From the NCBI GenBank assembly GCA_036847185.1, contig DAIUAM010000012.1, positions 1-64,000 on the forward strand: a stretch of 64,000 nt of DNA, written 5' to 3'. This DNA is from UBA4738 sp002413305 (GTDB lineage: Bacteria > Actinomycetota > UBA4738). The position numbers and the translations under genes are program-made. Shown in pieces: positions 26,672-35,633 of the stretch (position 1 is its first letter; every line of letters starts with the position of its first letter). The notes beneath the pieces were generated by a model that saw nothing but the letters and a program-made list of their open reading frames with translations, had not been told where the DNA came from and did no database searches.

Positions 26672-27670
26672 TCAGTGCCCGGTGAGATGGAAGGGCAGGT
26701 AGACGAGCCAGGCCACCGCAAAGGAGCCCGGGATGGTCAGCAGCCAGGCCCACACCACGCGGCCGGCCACACCCCACCGGACGGCGGAGAGCCGCTGCGT
26801 CGAACCCACCCCGACGATCGCCCCGGTGATGGTGTGCGTCGTCGAGACCGGGATCCCGTGCGCGGCGGTGAAGAACAGCGTGGCGGCGGCGGCCGACTCG
26901 GCGCTCATCCCGCTGACCGGCTGGAGCTTCGTGATCTTCGACCCCATGGTGTGCACGATCCGCCATCCTCCCGACGCCGTGCCCAGAGCGATGGCCGTGT
27001 GCGCGGAGAGCACCACCCACAACGGCACGGTCGCCGTGACCGGCAACTTGTGGGCGGCGATCAACAGCGCCAGAATCACGCCCATCGTCTTCTGCGCGTC
27101 GTTCCCGCCGTGACCCAGGCTGAACGCGGCAGCGGATAACAATTGCATTCGACGGAACCCCCGGTTCAGCCGGTCCACTTTGCGGTACCGGTGGAAGACC
27201 CACATCACCGCGACCAGGATGGTGAACCCGAGGAACAACCCGATGATGGGTGACAGGACGATGAAGACCGCGATCTTGCGGAAGCCGTCGGCGATCAGCG
27301 AGCTCCATCCAGCCTTGGCCACGGCCGCCCCGGCCAGCCCGCCGATCAGCGCGTGCGACGAGGACGTCGGAAGGCCGAAGTACCAGGTGAGGATGTCCCA
27401 GGCGATCGCCCCGATCAACCCGGCGAACACCACCCCGATCGTGAACACGCTGGGTTGCACCACACCTTTGGCGATCGTGCTGGCCACCTTCGTCTTGAAC
27501 ACGAGGAAGGCGACGAAGTTGAAGAACGCCGCCCACAGCACAGCGATGCGCGGGGACAGGACACGCGTGGAGACCACCGTGGCGATCGAGTTCGCCGCGT
27601 CGTGGAAGCCGTTGAAGAAGTCGAACGAGAGCGCGACCAGGATGACGAGGACGAGGGCGAGAGTGGTCAT
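26672..27670 (-). CDS. pit: Low-affinity inorganic phosphate transporter, PiT family
   Basis: This PiT symporter carries metal-phosphate with H+ across the membrane. About ten hydrophobic helices are present. The two inverted-repeat signatures are visible: GFHDAANSIAT near residue 20 and GHGGNDAQKTMG near 195. TSSSHALIGG and the matching VSTTHTITGA are the paired Ser/Thr-rich motifs. The ATG at 27670 gives 332 aa. A longer in-frame reading upstream is a shadow of the DUF47 gene in another frame. It lies 17 bp after the DUF47 (PhoU-like) gene, a standard pairing. Confidence 0.92.
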   Translation of the reverse strand: MTTLALVLVILVALSFDFFNGFHDAANSIATVVSTRVLSPRIAVLWAAFFNFVAFLVFKTKVASTIAKGVVQPSVFTIGVVFAGLIGAIAWDILTWYFGLPTSSSHALIGGLAGAAVAKAGWSSLIADGFRKIAVFIVLSPIIGLFLGFTILVAVMWVFHRYRKVDRLNRGFRRMQLLSAAAFSLGHGGNDAQKTMGVILALLIAAHKLPVTATVPLWVVLSAHTAIALGTASGGWRIVHTMGSKITKLQPVSGMSAESAAAATLFFTAAHGIPVSTTHTITGAIVGVGSTQRLSAVRWGVAGRVVWAWLLTIPGSFAVAWLVYLPFHLTGH

Positions 27671-27687
27671 GGAAGGGAAGACATCGC

Positions 27688-28305
27688 TCAGGCGTGCTTC
27701 AGCACGATCGACTCCATGGTGTTGGCGACGTCCTCGCACTTGTCGATGGCCGCCTCGAGCTGGTCGACCAGATCCTTCCACTTCAGCACGTCCATCGCCT
27801 TGTACTCGCCGGAGAACAGGCGTGCCACGGTCTTGCGATAGACGCGGTCGCCTTCGTTCTCCAGGCGGTTGATCTCGACCCAATAGGGTTCGAGCCCGCC
27901 GAAGCCCTTCAGCCGCCCCATGGCGTTCTCGACTTGCTGGGTCGCCCGGAACAGGACGTCGGCCTGCTGCCGCATCTCGTCGAGGGGCTGCTCGATGCGG
28001 TGCAGCACCATGAGGTCGGACACGGCTTCGGTGAGGTCCAGGACGTCGTCGAGGCCCGAGGCCAGCCGGTGGATGTCCTCCCGGTCGAACGGCGTCACGA
28101 AGGTCGTGTTCAGCGCGCGCATGATCTGGTGGGTGATCTCGTCGCCTTCGTGCTCCCGTTGGCGGATCTCCGCATGCACCGCCTCGGGATCCTTGAAGTC
28201 CGCGAGCAGGGCCAGGAGGAGCCCGGCGGCCTCGGACAGGTTCGACGCGGCCCGGTCGAACAGCTCGTAGAAGCCCTCCTGGCGCGGGATGATCTGGAAT
28301 CTCAC
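27688..28305 (-). CDS. DUF47 / PhoU-like regulator of Pit
   Basis: This all-helical 205-aa protein of the DUF47 (YkaA/PhoU-like) family is usually encoded beside pit and is thought to modulate its activity. Conserved acidic motifs that bind metal in PhoU-like bundles are visible: EIRQREHEGDEITH (about 46-59), FDREDIHRLASGLDDV (about 73-88) and INRLENEGDRVYR near 148-160. The ATG start is clear. The gene leads the pit operon, and there is an 85-bp gap to the upstream response regulator on the same strand. Confidence 0.9.
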   Translation of the reverse strand: MRFQIIPRQEGFYELFDRAASNLSEAAGLLLALLADFKDPEAVHAEIRQREHEGDEITHQIMRALNTTFVTPFDREDIHRLASGLDDVLDLTEAVSDLMVLHRIEQPLDEMRQQADVLFRATQQVENAMGRLKGFGGLEPYWVEINRLENEGDRVYRKTVARLFSGEYKAMDVLKWKDLVDQLEAAIDKCEDVANTMESIVLKHA

Positions 28306-28390
28306 TGGTCGTCCTCCGGCCGATACCGGGCCGGAGTCTAAACGGTGCGAGCGGCCCCCACACGGGACCGGCCGAACGGTCGGGTCGGGC

Positions 28391-29098
28391 CTATTCGACG
28401 AACTTGTATCCGAGCCCGCGGACCGTCAGCAGGTGACGAGGCTCGTGGGGGTCCTCTTCGATCTTCTGCCGGAGGCGCTTGACGTGGACATCCAAGGTCT
28501 TGGTGTCGCCGAAGTAGTGCGCCCCCCACACCTCCTCGATCAGGAACTGGCGGGTCAAGAGGCGCCCTTTGCGAACCAGGAGGAGCTCGAGCAGCTCGAA
28601 CTCCTTCGGGGTGAGGCTAACGGGGTGGCCCCGGACGGACGCCTCGTGGCGTTCGGGGTCGATGGCAACGGGGCCGCCGGCCAGGGGGCCGGTCTGCCCG
28701 TTGGGCGCTTCCACCATGCCCGCCCGGCGGAGGTGCGCCCGGACCCGGGAGATCAGCTCGCGCATCGAGAACGGCTTGGTGACGTAGTCGTCGGCCCCCA
28801 GCTCGAGGCCCGCCACCTTGTCGGCCTCGGCGTCCTTCGCGGTCAGCATGATGATCGGCACCTTGGACTCGGCCCGGATCACGCGGCACACGTCCAGGCC
28901 GGAGAGCTTCGGGAGCATGAGATCGAGGATGACGATCGAGTGCGGCTCGGCCCGGAACCGCTGGAGCGCCATCTCCCCGTCGGCCGCCGTGGTGACCTCG
29001 AACCCCTCCCGGACGAGGTTGTACGAGACGCTCTCGGCGAGCGCAGCCTCGTCCTCCACCAGCAGGACGCGCGGTTCGACGCCTTCGATCCCCCTCAT
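28391..29098 (-). CDS. OmpR/PhoB-type response regulator (RegX3/PhoP-like)
   Basis: The receiver domain has the acidic pocket Glu15-Asp16, phospho-acceptor Asp59 in VILDLMLPK, Thr87 and Lys108 in YVTKPFS. A winged-helix DNA-binding domain (about 140-235) ends in RGLGYKF. Length is 235 aa. The ATG overlaps the phoU stop by 4 bp (ATGA), so the regulator is the last gene of the pst operon. It is the obvious candidate to bind the PHO box in front of pstS. No sensor kinase is adjacent; the PhoR-like kinase at 44097 is the best partner in this window (inference). Confidence 0.9.
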   Translation of the reverse strand: MRGIEGVEPRVLLVEDEAALAESVSYNLVREGFEVTTAADGEMALQRFRAEPHSIVILDLMLPKLSGLDVCRVIRAESKVPIIMLTAKDAEADKVAGLELGADDYVTKPFSMRELISRVRAHLRRAGMVEAPNGQTGPLAGGPVAIDPERHEASVRGHPVSLTPKEFELLELLLVRKGRLLTRQFLIEEVWGAHYFGDTKTLDVHVKRLRQKIEEDPHEPRHLLTVRGLGYKFVE

Positions 29099-29799
29099 GG
29101 CTGGGTGGCCTGTCCCTCGAGGCCCTCCGGATGGGAGGCGTCGGTGAACTCCCGGAACTGCCCGGTGATCAGGAACGCCACCAGCTCGCCGATGTCGACG
29201 GCGTTGTCGCCCACCCGTTCCAGCTGCCGGGACACCACGTTCATCCGGATCCCCCATTCCAGGAGCAGTGGGTCCGCTGCCAGCGCGGCCACCTCCCGGT
29301 ACATGTTCCGGTTCAAGCGGTCGATGGGATCGTCCATCTCCGGGAGCTGCTCGGCGAGCTCCGCGTCGCGCCGCGCGAACGCCTCCAGGGCCGTCCGGAG
29401 CAGCCGCACCGCCACCTCGCCCATCTCCTGCAGGTGGCTGAGGACCGTTTCGCTGGTGGGCAGGTCCATGGTCACTTTCGCGAGCTTCGCGACGTTGACG
29501 GCCTGATCGCCGATCCGCTCCAGGTGGAGATTGGCATGCATGATCGCCGACACGAGCCGGAGATCGGAGGCCACGGGAGTCTGCGTGGCCAGCAGGCCCA
29601 GGATCCGGTTCTCCACGTCCAGGTACGTCGCGTCGAGGGCATCGTCGCCGGCGATGACGTCCTCGGCCAGCGCGGTGTCCTTCCGGGCCAGCGCCTCCAC
29701 GGCCTTCTCGACCGCCAGGGCCGCCCGCTCCCCGAAGCCCAGGATCTCGCTCTCCAGCGCGGCCAGCTCGTCGTGGAACCGCTTGCGCGTCTCGAGCAT
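29095..29799 (-). CDS. phoU: Phosphate-signalling protein PhoU
   Basis: PhoU connects the Pst transporter to the phosphate sensor kinase and represses the Pho response when phosphate is ample. The 234-aa helical bundle shows the internal two-fold repeat: LHLERIGDQAVNVAKLAK in the first half and RQLERVGDNAVDIGE in the second, the metal-binding E-R-x-G-D-x-A motifs of PhoU. The start overlaps the pstB stop (TGATG). Its last codons overlap the response regulator gene, which implies coupled translation. Confidence 0.94.
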   Translation of the reverse strand: MLETRKRFHDELAALESEILGFGERAALAVEKAVEALARKDTALAEDVIAGDDALDATYLDVENRILGLLATQTPVASDLRLVSAIMHANLHLERIGDQAVNVAKLAKVTMDLPTSETVLSHLQEMGEVAVRLLRTALEAFARRDAELAEQLPEMDDPIDRLNRNMYREVAALAADPLLLEWGIRMNVVSRQLERVGDNAVDIGELVAFLITGQFREFTDASHPEGLEGQATQP

Positions 29800-30653
29800 C
29801 AGCCGAACCGTCCGGTCACGTAGTCCTCCGTCCGCTTGTCCTCGGGCTGGGTGAAGATGCGGGAGGTGGGGCCGACCTCGACCACCTCCCCGGTGAGCAT
29901 GAACATCGTCCAGTCGGCCACCCTGGCCGCCTGCTGCATGTTGTGGGTGACGATGATGACGGTGTATGCGTCCTTGAGCTCTTCGATCAACTCTTCGATG
30001 CGGAGCGTCGAGGCTGGGTCCAGCGACGAACAGGGCTCGTCCATGAGCAGCACCTCGGGCTCGACGGCCAACGCCCTGGCGATGCACAAGCGCTGCTGCT
30101 GGCCGCCCGAGAGCCGACCTCCGGGCTGGTCCAGGCGGTCCTTCACTTCGTCCCACAGGCCCGCGGCGCGCAGCGCCCCCTCGCCCTGGTCCCGCAGCTC
30201 CTGCCGGGAGAGGCCGCCGACGAGCTTCAAGCCCGCGACGGCGTTGTCGATCACGCTCATGGTGGGGAACGGGTTCGGTCGCTGGAATACCATGCCGATC
30301 CGGCGGCGGACATCCACGGGGTCGACCCCGGGGTCGTAGATGTTCAGGCCGTCGAACACCACCTTGCCGGAAGCCCGCGCCCCCTGGATCTCCTCGTGCA
30401 TCCGGTTCAGGCAGCGGATGAACGTGGACTTCCCACACCCGCTCGGGCCGATGACGGCCGTGACGGCCCGCGGCTCGGCGGCCATCGAGACATCGTGCAG
30501 GACGTGGTTCGATCCGAACCACGCGTTCAGCTCCCAGACGTCGATCCTCCTCACCTCCGCGGACGTGCCGTTCTGCCCCTGGTCCGCCGAAGGCATCGGT
30601 CGCCGGGGGGAGTCCGGAGCCGCTACCGATCCGAGTTCGCTGGTCACGTTCAT
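29799..30653 (-). CDS. pstB: Phosphate ABC transporter ATP-binding protein
   Basis: PstB is the cytoplasmic ATPase of the high-affinity phosphate transporter. Walker A is GPSGCGKS (69-76). The Q-loop is in VFQRPNPFPTMS, the signature is LSGGQQQR, and Walker B is LLMDEPCSSLD, followed by the switch His in VTHNMQQA. The C-terminal EDYVTGRFG is typical of PstB. The first 33 residues are an extension not needed by the family. A later start is possible, but the ATG at 30653 overlaps the pstA stop by 4 bp. Confidence 0.96.
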   Translation of the reverse strand: MNVTSELGSVAAPDSPRRPMPSADQGQNGTSAEVRRIDVWELNAWFGSNHVLHDVSMAAEPRAVTAVIGPSGCGKSTFIRCLNRMHEEIQGARASGKVVFDGLNIYDPGVDPVDVRRRIGMVFQRPNPFPTMSVIDNAVAGLKLVGGLSRQELRDQGEGALRAAGLWDEVKDRLDQPGGRLSGGQQQRLCIARALAVEPEVLLMDEPCSSLDPASTLRIEELIEELKDAYTVIIVTHNMQQAARVADWTMFMLTGEVVEVGPTSRIFTQPEDKRTEDYVTGRFG

Positions 30654-31534
30654 CCGACCCTACTCTGCTGCCTGCTCGACAACACCCGGGCCGTGATCGA
30701 GAGGAGCAACACGGCGGCGAGCAAGGTGATCGCGCCGCCCCATGCGATGGTGTGCAGCCCGGGGAAGGCGCTCTGCGCGTAGTTGTAGATCCGCAGCGTC
30801 ACCGCGTCCGTGGGCTGTCCCGGGTTCGTGTTCACGAAGTCGTTCCCCAGCGCGGTGAGCAGGATGGGGGCCGTCTCACCCAGCCCGCGGGCCACCGCCA
30901 GCATGACCGCCGTGAAGATCCCCGCTCCCGCGGTGGGCACCACCAACCGGAGGATGACCTTCCACCGGGGCAGGCCCAGGGCGAGGCCGCCCTCCCGTAC
31001 CTCCTGGGGCACCAGACGCAGGATCTCCTCGGTGGCCCGGGCGATGATCGGCCACATCAGAACGGTCAGGGCCAGGGAGCCGGCGATGGCCGAGAAGTGC
31101 CCCAGCGTCACCACGACCAGGGACCAGATGAACGCCCCGGCAACGATCGACGGCGTGGACAGCAGGACCTCGGCCACGAAACGGACCGTGGCGGCCAGGC
31201 GGCCCCGGCCGTACTCCGATAGGTAGACGGCGGTGAGGATCCCGATGGGCACCGAGAGCAGCGTGGCCATCCCCACGATGATGCCGGTGCCGATGAACGA
31301 CTGTTCGATGCCCCCGCCGGGAAGCCCCGGCGGCTGCGGGGTCTGGGTGAAGAACGACAGGTTCAGCGCGGTGACGCCCCTCGCGATCACATAGGCCGCG
31401 ATGAACACCAGGGGGAGCACGGCCAGGAAGCCACACGCCCAGAGCGCGGCCGTGAACGCCCGGTTCTTGGCACGCCGGACCGCGCTGACTCGGGTTCTGC
31501 TCAGCGGCCTGGCCATCGCGCCGGCGGCGATCAT
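30650..31534 (-). CDS. pstA: Phosphate ABC transporter permease PstA
   Basis: PstA is one of two permease subunits of the Pst importer. It has six predicted membrane helices and the inner-membrane permease loop with GLALGLPRWKVILRLVVPTAGAGI near 180-200, which contacts PstB. The extracytoplasmic loop after the first helix (about 65-85) is short. Length (294 aa) is normal. Start overlaps the end of pstC by 4 bp and its end overlaps pstB by 4 bp, giving a tightly packed operon. Confidence 0.94.
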   Translation of the reverse strand: MIAAGAMARPLSRTRVSAVRRAKNRAFTAALWACGFLAVLPLVFIAAYVIARGVTALNLSFFTQTPQPPGLPGGGIEQSFIGTGIIVGMATLLSVPIGILTAVYLSEYGRGRLAATVRFVAEVLLSTPSIVAGAFIWSLVVVTLGHFSAIAGSLALTVLMWPIIARATEEILRLVPQEVREGGLALGLPRWKVILRLVVPTAGAGIFTAVMLAVARGLGETAPILLTALGNDFVNTNPGQPTDAVTLRIYNYAQSAFPGLHTIAWGGAITLLAAVLLLSITARVLSSRQQSRVG

Positions 31535-32619
31535 CCGCTCACCTGGAGGGCAGGCGCGCTGCCAGCTTCGCTGGCGTCCTTCCGCTCGATCAGCCCGGCG
31601 GTCCGCCGGACCAGCAACCGCGAGAGGGCGGCCAGGATCAACGCGATCCCCATGAGGAGCACCGCCAATGCCAGGAGCGCGCTTCGTTCGAGCCCGACGT
31701 TGCTCGCCTCACGGAAGTTGTTGGCGATGATGGCCGGGATGGTGTAGCCGGCCTTCAGGAGCGAGGCGTGGATCGACGCGTCGTTGCCCACCAGCAGGGC
31801 GACGGCGATCGTCTCCCCCAGCGCTCGGCCGAGGCCGAGCATGACGGCGCCGACGATCCCGCTCCGGGCGTAGGGGAGCACGGACATCCGGATCGCCTCG
31901 TACCGGGTCGCGCCCAGGCCCAGGGCAGCCTCGCGGAGGTCCCGGGGGACGACCGCGATCACCTCGCGGGTCACCGCGGTGACGATCGGCAGGACCATGA
32001 TGGCCAGGATCACCCCGGCCGTGAACAGGTCGCCGCCCGCGGTCTGGGGTACCACCTGGGTGTGCCGGACGCCGGCCACCACGACGGTCGAGGTCACCAC
32101 CGGGACATGGAACAGCACGCCCAACCCCGGGATCTTCCCCACCGTGCGATACAGGAACGGTTCGACATGCTTGTCGAAGATGGGAGCCATGATGAACAGG
32201 CCCCACAGTCCGTAGACCACGCTGGGGATGGCCGCGAGGAGGTCGACCAGCACGGTCAGCGGGTTGCGGACCCAGCCCACCTGGATCTCGTTCACCAAGA
32301 GCGCTAGACCGACCGAGATGGGGACCGCGAGGGCGATGGCGATGGTCGAGGTCACCAACGTTCCGAAGATGTAGGGCAGCGCCCCGAAGTGGTTGGTGAG
32401 CGCGTTCCACTCGCGGCCCGTGATGAACCCGAAGCCGAACCGGGAGAAGGCCCGGCTCCCGTTGGCCGAGAGGTTCCAGACGATCAGCGCGAGGAGGACC
32501 AGGAGGCCGACGGCGACGACGCCCGACGAGCCTCGGAACACCAGGTCGCCCGGCCGGAAGCGTCGCCGGCGAACCGGCGGCGCTTCCCCCCCGCGCGTGT
32601 TCGGACCGACCGCCGCCAC
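31531..32619 (-). CDS. pstC: Phosphate ABC transporter permease PstC
   Basis: PstC is the second permease subunit of the Pst importer. A basic N-terminus of about 25 residues precedes six helices. The coupling loop EAALGLGATRYEAIRMSVLP lies near 235-255, and the GRALGETIAVALLVGN motif is typical of PstC. A longer insertion (about 165-210) between helices is predicted to lie outside. Length is 362 aa. The GTG start lies 10 bp after the pstS stop, in an operon with pstS, pstA, pstB and phoU. Confidence 0.94.
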   Translation of the reverse strand: MAAVGPNTRGGEAPPVRRRRFRPGDLVFRGSSGVVAVGLLVLLALIVWNLSANGSRAFSRFGFGFITGREWNALTNHFGALPYIFGTLVTSTIAIALAVPISVGLALLVNEIQVGWVRNPLTVLVDLLAAIPSVVYGLWGLFIMAPIFDKHVEPFLYRTVGKIPGLGVLFHVPVVTSTVVVAGVRHTQVVPQTAGGDLFTAGVILAIMVLPIVTAVTREVIAVVPRDLREAALGLGATRYEAIRMSVLPYARSGIVGAVMLGLGRALGETIAVALLVGNDASIHASLLKAGYTIPAIIANNFREASNVGLERSALLALAVLLMGIALILAALSRLLVRRTAGLIERKDASEAGSAPALQVSG

Positions 32620-32629
32620 CCCGTCTCGC

Positions 32630-33721
32630 TTACTCGTCGGCCGAAGGGGTGACCTGCTTGCCGTTCACCGTGACCTGGGCGAGCTGAGCCAGCGCGCCCT
32701 GGGCCACCGAGGACGGCAGCGGTGCGTAGTTGACGGCGTTGGTTTCGCTCTGGCCCTTCGTGAGCGCCCAGTGCCAGAAATCCACCAGGGTCTGGGCCAC
32801 GTCCTGCTTGGTCTGGCCCTTGTAGATCAGGACGTAGGTGGTGCTGGCGATGGGGTAGGCGCCCGCCGCGCTCGAGTCCAGGATGTTCGTGTCGGGCGAG
32901 ATGGGGAAGGACAGACCCCCGCCCGCCGCGGTGATCGACTGGATGCTCGGGCTCACGTAGCTTCCGTCGGGCGCTTTGATCTGCGCGGTCGACAGGCCGG
33001 CCGTCACCGCGAAGTCGTAGCTCACGTAGCCGATCCCGCCGTTGTCCTGCTTGACTCCGGCGGCCACGCCCGCGTTCCCATTGGCCTTCTGCAGGCCCGA
33101 CGGCCAGGTGGTGCTGCTCTTGCTCTTCTGGATGCCTGAGGAGGGGGCCTCCTTCTGGAGCCACCCGCTGAACACCGCGGTGGTCCCGGAGTCCTCGGCC
33201 CGGACGACCGGGGTGATCGGCGTGCCGGGGAGCGTGACGCCCGGGTTCTGGTTCGCGATCTCGGGGTCGCTCCAGGACTTCACCTTCTGGGTGAAGATGT
33301 CGGCGATCGTCGGACCGTCGAGCTTCAGCCCGGTCTGCAGCCCCTCGACGGTGTAGACGACCGCCACACCCCCCAGGCAGCTCGGGAATTCGACCCACGG
33401 GCTCTTCACGGCCGCGATCTCATCGGTTTGGAGCGGGACGTCGGTCGCGCCGAAATCCACGGTCTTCGAGGTGAACTGCTGCACCCCTCCTCCCGAGCCG
33501 ACCCCCTGGTAGTTGACGGCGGCGCCGGTTTCGACCTTGTGGAAGCTGCTGGCCCATTCGGCGTACATCGGCTGCGCGAACGTCGACCCGGCGCCGGTCA
33601 GGCCGACGCCCTTGAAACTGTCGGAGGTGCCGGAGTTCGGACTCTTGCTGCATGCGGCGGCCATGACGGCCAGCGCGAGGGCCGCGGCCAGCAGGGCGGA
33701 CGACTTCTTGGGAGCGTGCAT
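32630..33721 (-). CDS. pstS: Phosphate-binding lipoprotein PstS
   Basis: PstS captures phosphate outside the cell and delivers it to PstC/PstA. The ATG at 33721 gives 363 aa with a signal peptide and lipobox AAAC (Cys24). The phosphate-binding site includes the TGAGSTFAQP segment, about 42-51, the GVGSGGG loop near 72-78, the DFGATD motif and VRAEDSGTT. A longer upstream frame is not supported. Its promoter region contains a two-unit PHO box about 200 bp upstream, so expression should rise when phosphate is short. Confidence 0.95.
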   Translation of the reverse strand: MHAPKKSSALLAAALALAVMAAACSKSPNSGTSDSFKGVGLTGAGSTFAQPMYAEWASSFHKVETGAAVNYQGVGSGGGVQQFTSKTVDFGATDVPLQTDEIAAVKSPWVEFPSCLGGVAVVYTVEGLQTGLKLDGPTIADIFTQKVKSWSDPEIANQNPGVTLPGTPITPVVRAEDSGTTAVFSGWLQKEAPSSGIQKSKSSTTWPSGLQKANGNAGVAAGVKQDNGGIGYVSYDFAVTAGLSTAQIKAPDGSYVSPSIQSITAAGGGLSFPISPDTNILDSSAAGAYPIASTTYVLIYKGQTKQDVAQTLVDFWHWALTKGQSETNAVNYAPLPSSVAQGALAQLAQVTVNGKQVTPSADE

Positions 33722-33920
33722 CGGATCCTCCTTCTGCGGGGGCGGGGCCGGCCCGGGATGGGAGAGAAGTGCTCGGGAACCTCTTCGGATCGGCGGGGAG
33801 GCCGGGTGATCGGTTTCCCGGATCGCAGACCCGGGGTTCGGCCTTCCGTCTGGGCGGGCTTGGTGGATCAGGTCAGCCACGAGCCCGACGCTAGATGGGC
33901 TTCATGAATCGACCGGGGCC

Positions 33921-33942
33921 GAAAGGTGAACGCAGCGTGAAC
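33921..33942 (-). promoter_or_regulatory. PHO box, two 11-bp direct repeat units
   Basis: On the minus strand the sequence reads GTTCACGCTGC followed at once by GTTCACCTTTC: two direct-repeat units of 11 bp, each opening with GTTCAC, exactly as in Streptomyces PhoP-binding PHO boxes. A weaker GTTCAAAC lies 8 bp before the first unit (33943-33950). The box is in the 352-bp divergent gap between pstS and ppx. It can serve the minus-strand pst operon, with a possible -10 (TAGCGT or CATCTA) about 25 bp downstream, and may also influence ppx. Confidence 0.8.
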
Positions 33943-34073
33943 GTTTGAACACCTCACCCGCGATCGGCCGCGCGGGTCGGGTGCTCCAGCACGACGACGT
34001 CATCCAGGAACTGTCGCCGACCCCCACCAGGCCGCATCGACGAGGGCGTTCCTGGAATGATGGTGGGAGCGCC

Positions 34074-35633
34074 GTGGCCACCCGATCGAACGAACGCGTT
34101 CTGCCTCTCCCCCTCGACGCCCCGTCCACCCCGCTGGCCGTGATCGACGTCGGCTCGAACTCCGGCCGCGTGGTCCTGTTCCGACTGGACGAACTCGGGC
34201 ACCTCGAGATCCTGGCCGACGGTCGGTCGCCGCTCCGCCTGGCCCTCGATCTTCGCGACGGCGACACCCTCTCCGAACGGACGATCGAGCACACCGTGGG
34301 AGCGCTCCGCGACTTCCGGGCCATCGCCACCAGCTCGGGCGCCGGACAGATCCTGGCCGTGGCGACCTCCGCCGTGCGCGAGTCGGCCAACGGCGACGAG
34401 CTTGTCCGGCGATGCCTGCGCGACGCCGGGATCCGGGTGGTGGTGATCGACGGCGAGACCGAAGCCCGGTATGCCTATCTCGGGGCCGTTCGCGGGCTGC
34501 CCGTGGCCGACGGGATGCTGATGGACATCGGTGGAGGCAGCGTAGAGCTGAGCCGGTTCCGGGGCCGGGAGCTGGTGAAGACGTGGACCCTCCCGCTGGG
34601 CGCCCTTCGGATGAGCGACCGCTTCCTGACCTCCGACCCGCCGGCGACCGCGGAGGTCGACGCCCTCGCCGGTCACGTTCGAACCCTGTTGGCCGAGTCC
34701 GGTGTCGGCCGGCTGGAGGGAGGGGAACAGCTGGTTGGGACCGGCGGCACGGTCCGGAACCTGGCGAAGATCGATCGGTACGGCCGGGGCTATCCCATCC
34801 CCCGGCTCCACGGGTACACGCTGACCTCGTCCCGGCTCGACGGCCTGACCCGGATCCTGGTCTCGCGGCGGCTGGCCCGGCGCCGGGCGATCGCCGGCCT
34901 CAGCTCCGAGCGCGCCGACTCCATCGCCGGCGGTGCGGTGGTCGCACTCACCGCTATGGAGGTCTTCGGAGCGCCCGATGTCCTCGTGTCCGGCCAGGGC
35001 CTGCGGGAAGGCTTGGTGTACGACGCGATCGGCGAACCGCCACCGGCGATCGAGGAGGTCCGGAGGAGTTCGATCGACGCCCTGGCTTCTCGGTTCGCCA
35101 CGTGGGACCCGACGCGAGCCCGGCGGCGGGTAGCGGCGGTCCGGGAGCTGGCGGCCGCGCTCGAGCCGAAGGCCGGCCCTGGATTCCTGGAGCGGCTGGA
35201 CGAGGCGGCGGCCATCCTCGACGTCGGGCGGAGCATCGACTATTACCGGCGGTTCGAGCACACCGCCGACATGCTGGTCCGGGCGGACCTGATCGGGTTC
35301 TCGCACCGCAGGCTCGCCCTGCTGGCGGCCGTGGTCCGCCAGGCCGGGGACGAGAAGATGCGGGTCCAGGTGTACCGGCCACTCCTGAGCCCCGCCGATC
35401 GCGAATCGGTCGCCCGGGCGAGCACCATGCTGGCCATCGCCGACCAGATCGAACATCGGCTGCCGCCGGGCGGCGAGGAGGGCATCCGGTGCGAGGTTCG
35501 CGGGGGGACCGTGCTGCTCGAAGCGCCCGTCTTCGACGAATGGCGGCGGGAGGCCATGGCGCGACGGTTGCGTAGAGTGTTCGGCAAGCGGCTGGTCATC
35601 CAGCCCGACGGGAGGTCCGACGACCGTGGATGA
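34074..35633 (+). CDS. ppx: Exopolyphosphatase / guanosine pentaphosphatase (Ppx/GppA)
   Basis: Ppx/GppA enzymes remove terminal phosphate from polyphosphate and/or from pppGpp. The actin-like first domain starts with AVIDVGSNSGRVVLF. The SAVRESANGDE segment carries the catalytic Glu, and MDIGGGSVELSRF is the phosphate-2 loop. A C-terminal helical domain (about 310-515) has HD-like character. The GTG at 34074 is chosen because GGTGGGAG stands just upstream. The longer TTG reading from 33945 would run through the PHO box. Length is 519 aa. It is divergent from pstS and heads a cluster with two kinase-like genes. Confidence 0.88.
   Translation: MATRSNERVLPLPLDAPSTPLAVIDVGSNSGRVVLFRLDELGHLEILADGRSPLRLALDLRDGDTLSERTIEHTVGALRDFRAIATSSGAGQILAVATSAVRESANGDELVRRCLRDAGIRVVVIDGETEARYAYLGAVRGLPVADGMLMDIGGGSVELSRFRGRELVKTWTLPLGALRMSDRFLTSDPPATAEVDALAGHVRTLLAESGVGRLEGGEQLVGTGGTVRNLAKIDRYGRGYPIPRLHGYTLTSSRLDGLTRILVSRRLARRRAIAGLSSERADSIAGGAVVALTAMEVFGAPDVLVSGQGLREGLVYDAIGEPPPAIEEVRRSSIDALASRFATWDPTRARRRVAAVRELAAALEPKAGPGFLERLDEAAAILDVGRSIDYYRRFEHTADMLVRADLIGFSHRRLALLAAVVRQAGDEKMRVQVYRPLLSPADRESVARASTMLAIADQIEHRLPPGGEEGIRCEVRGGTVLLEAPVFDEWRREAMARRLRRVFGKRLVIQPDGRSDDRG

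Noticed and set aside
27671..28363. Longer frame in front of the pit gene
   Set aside because: It overlaps the DUF47 gene on the same strand in another frame and has no family match; the phosphate transporter starts at 27670.
33945..34073. TTG at 33945 as start of ppx
   Set aside because: It lies against the PHO box, the extra 43 residues are low-complexity, and GTG 34074 has a good ribosome site.
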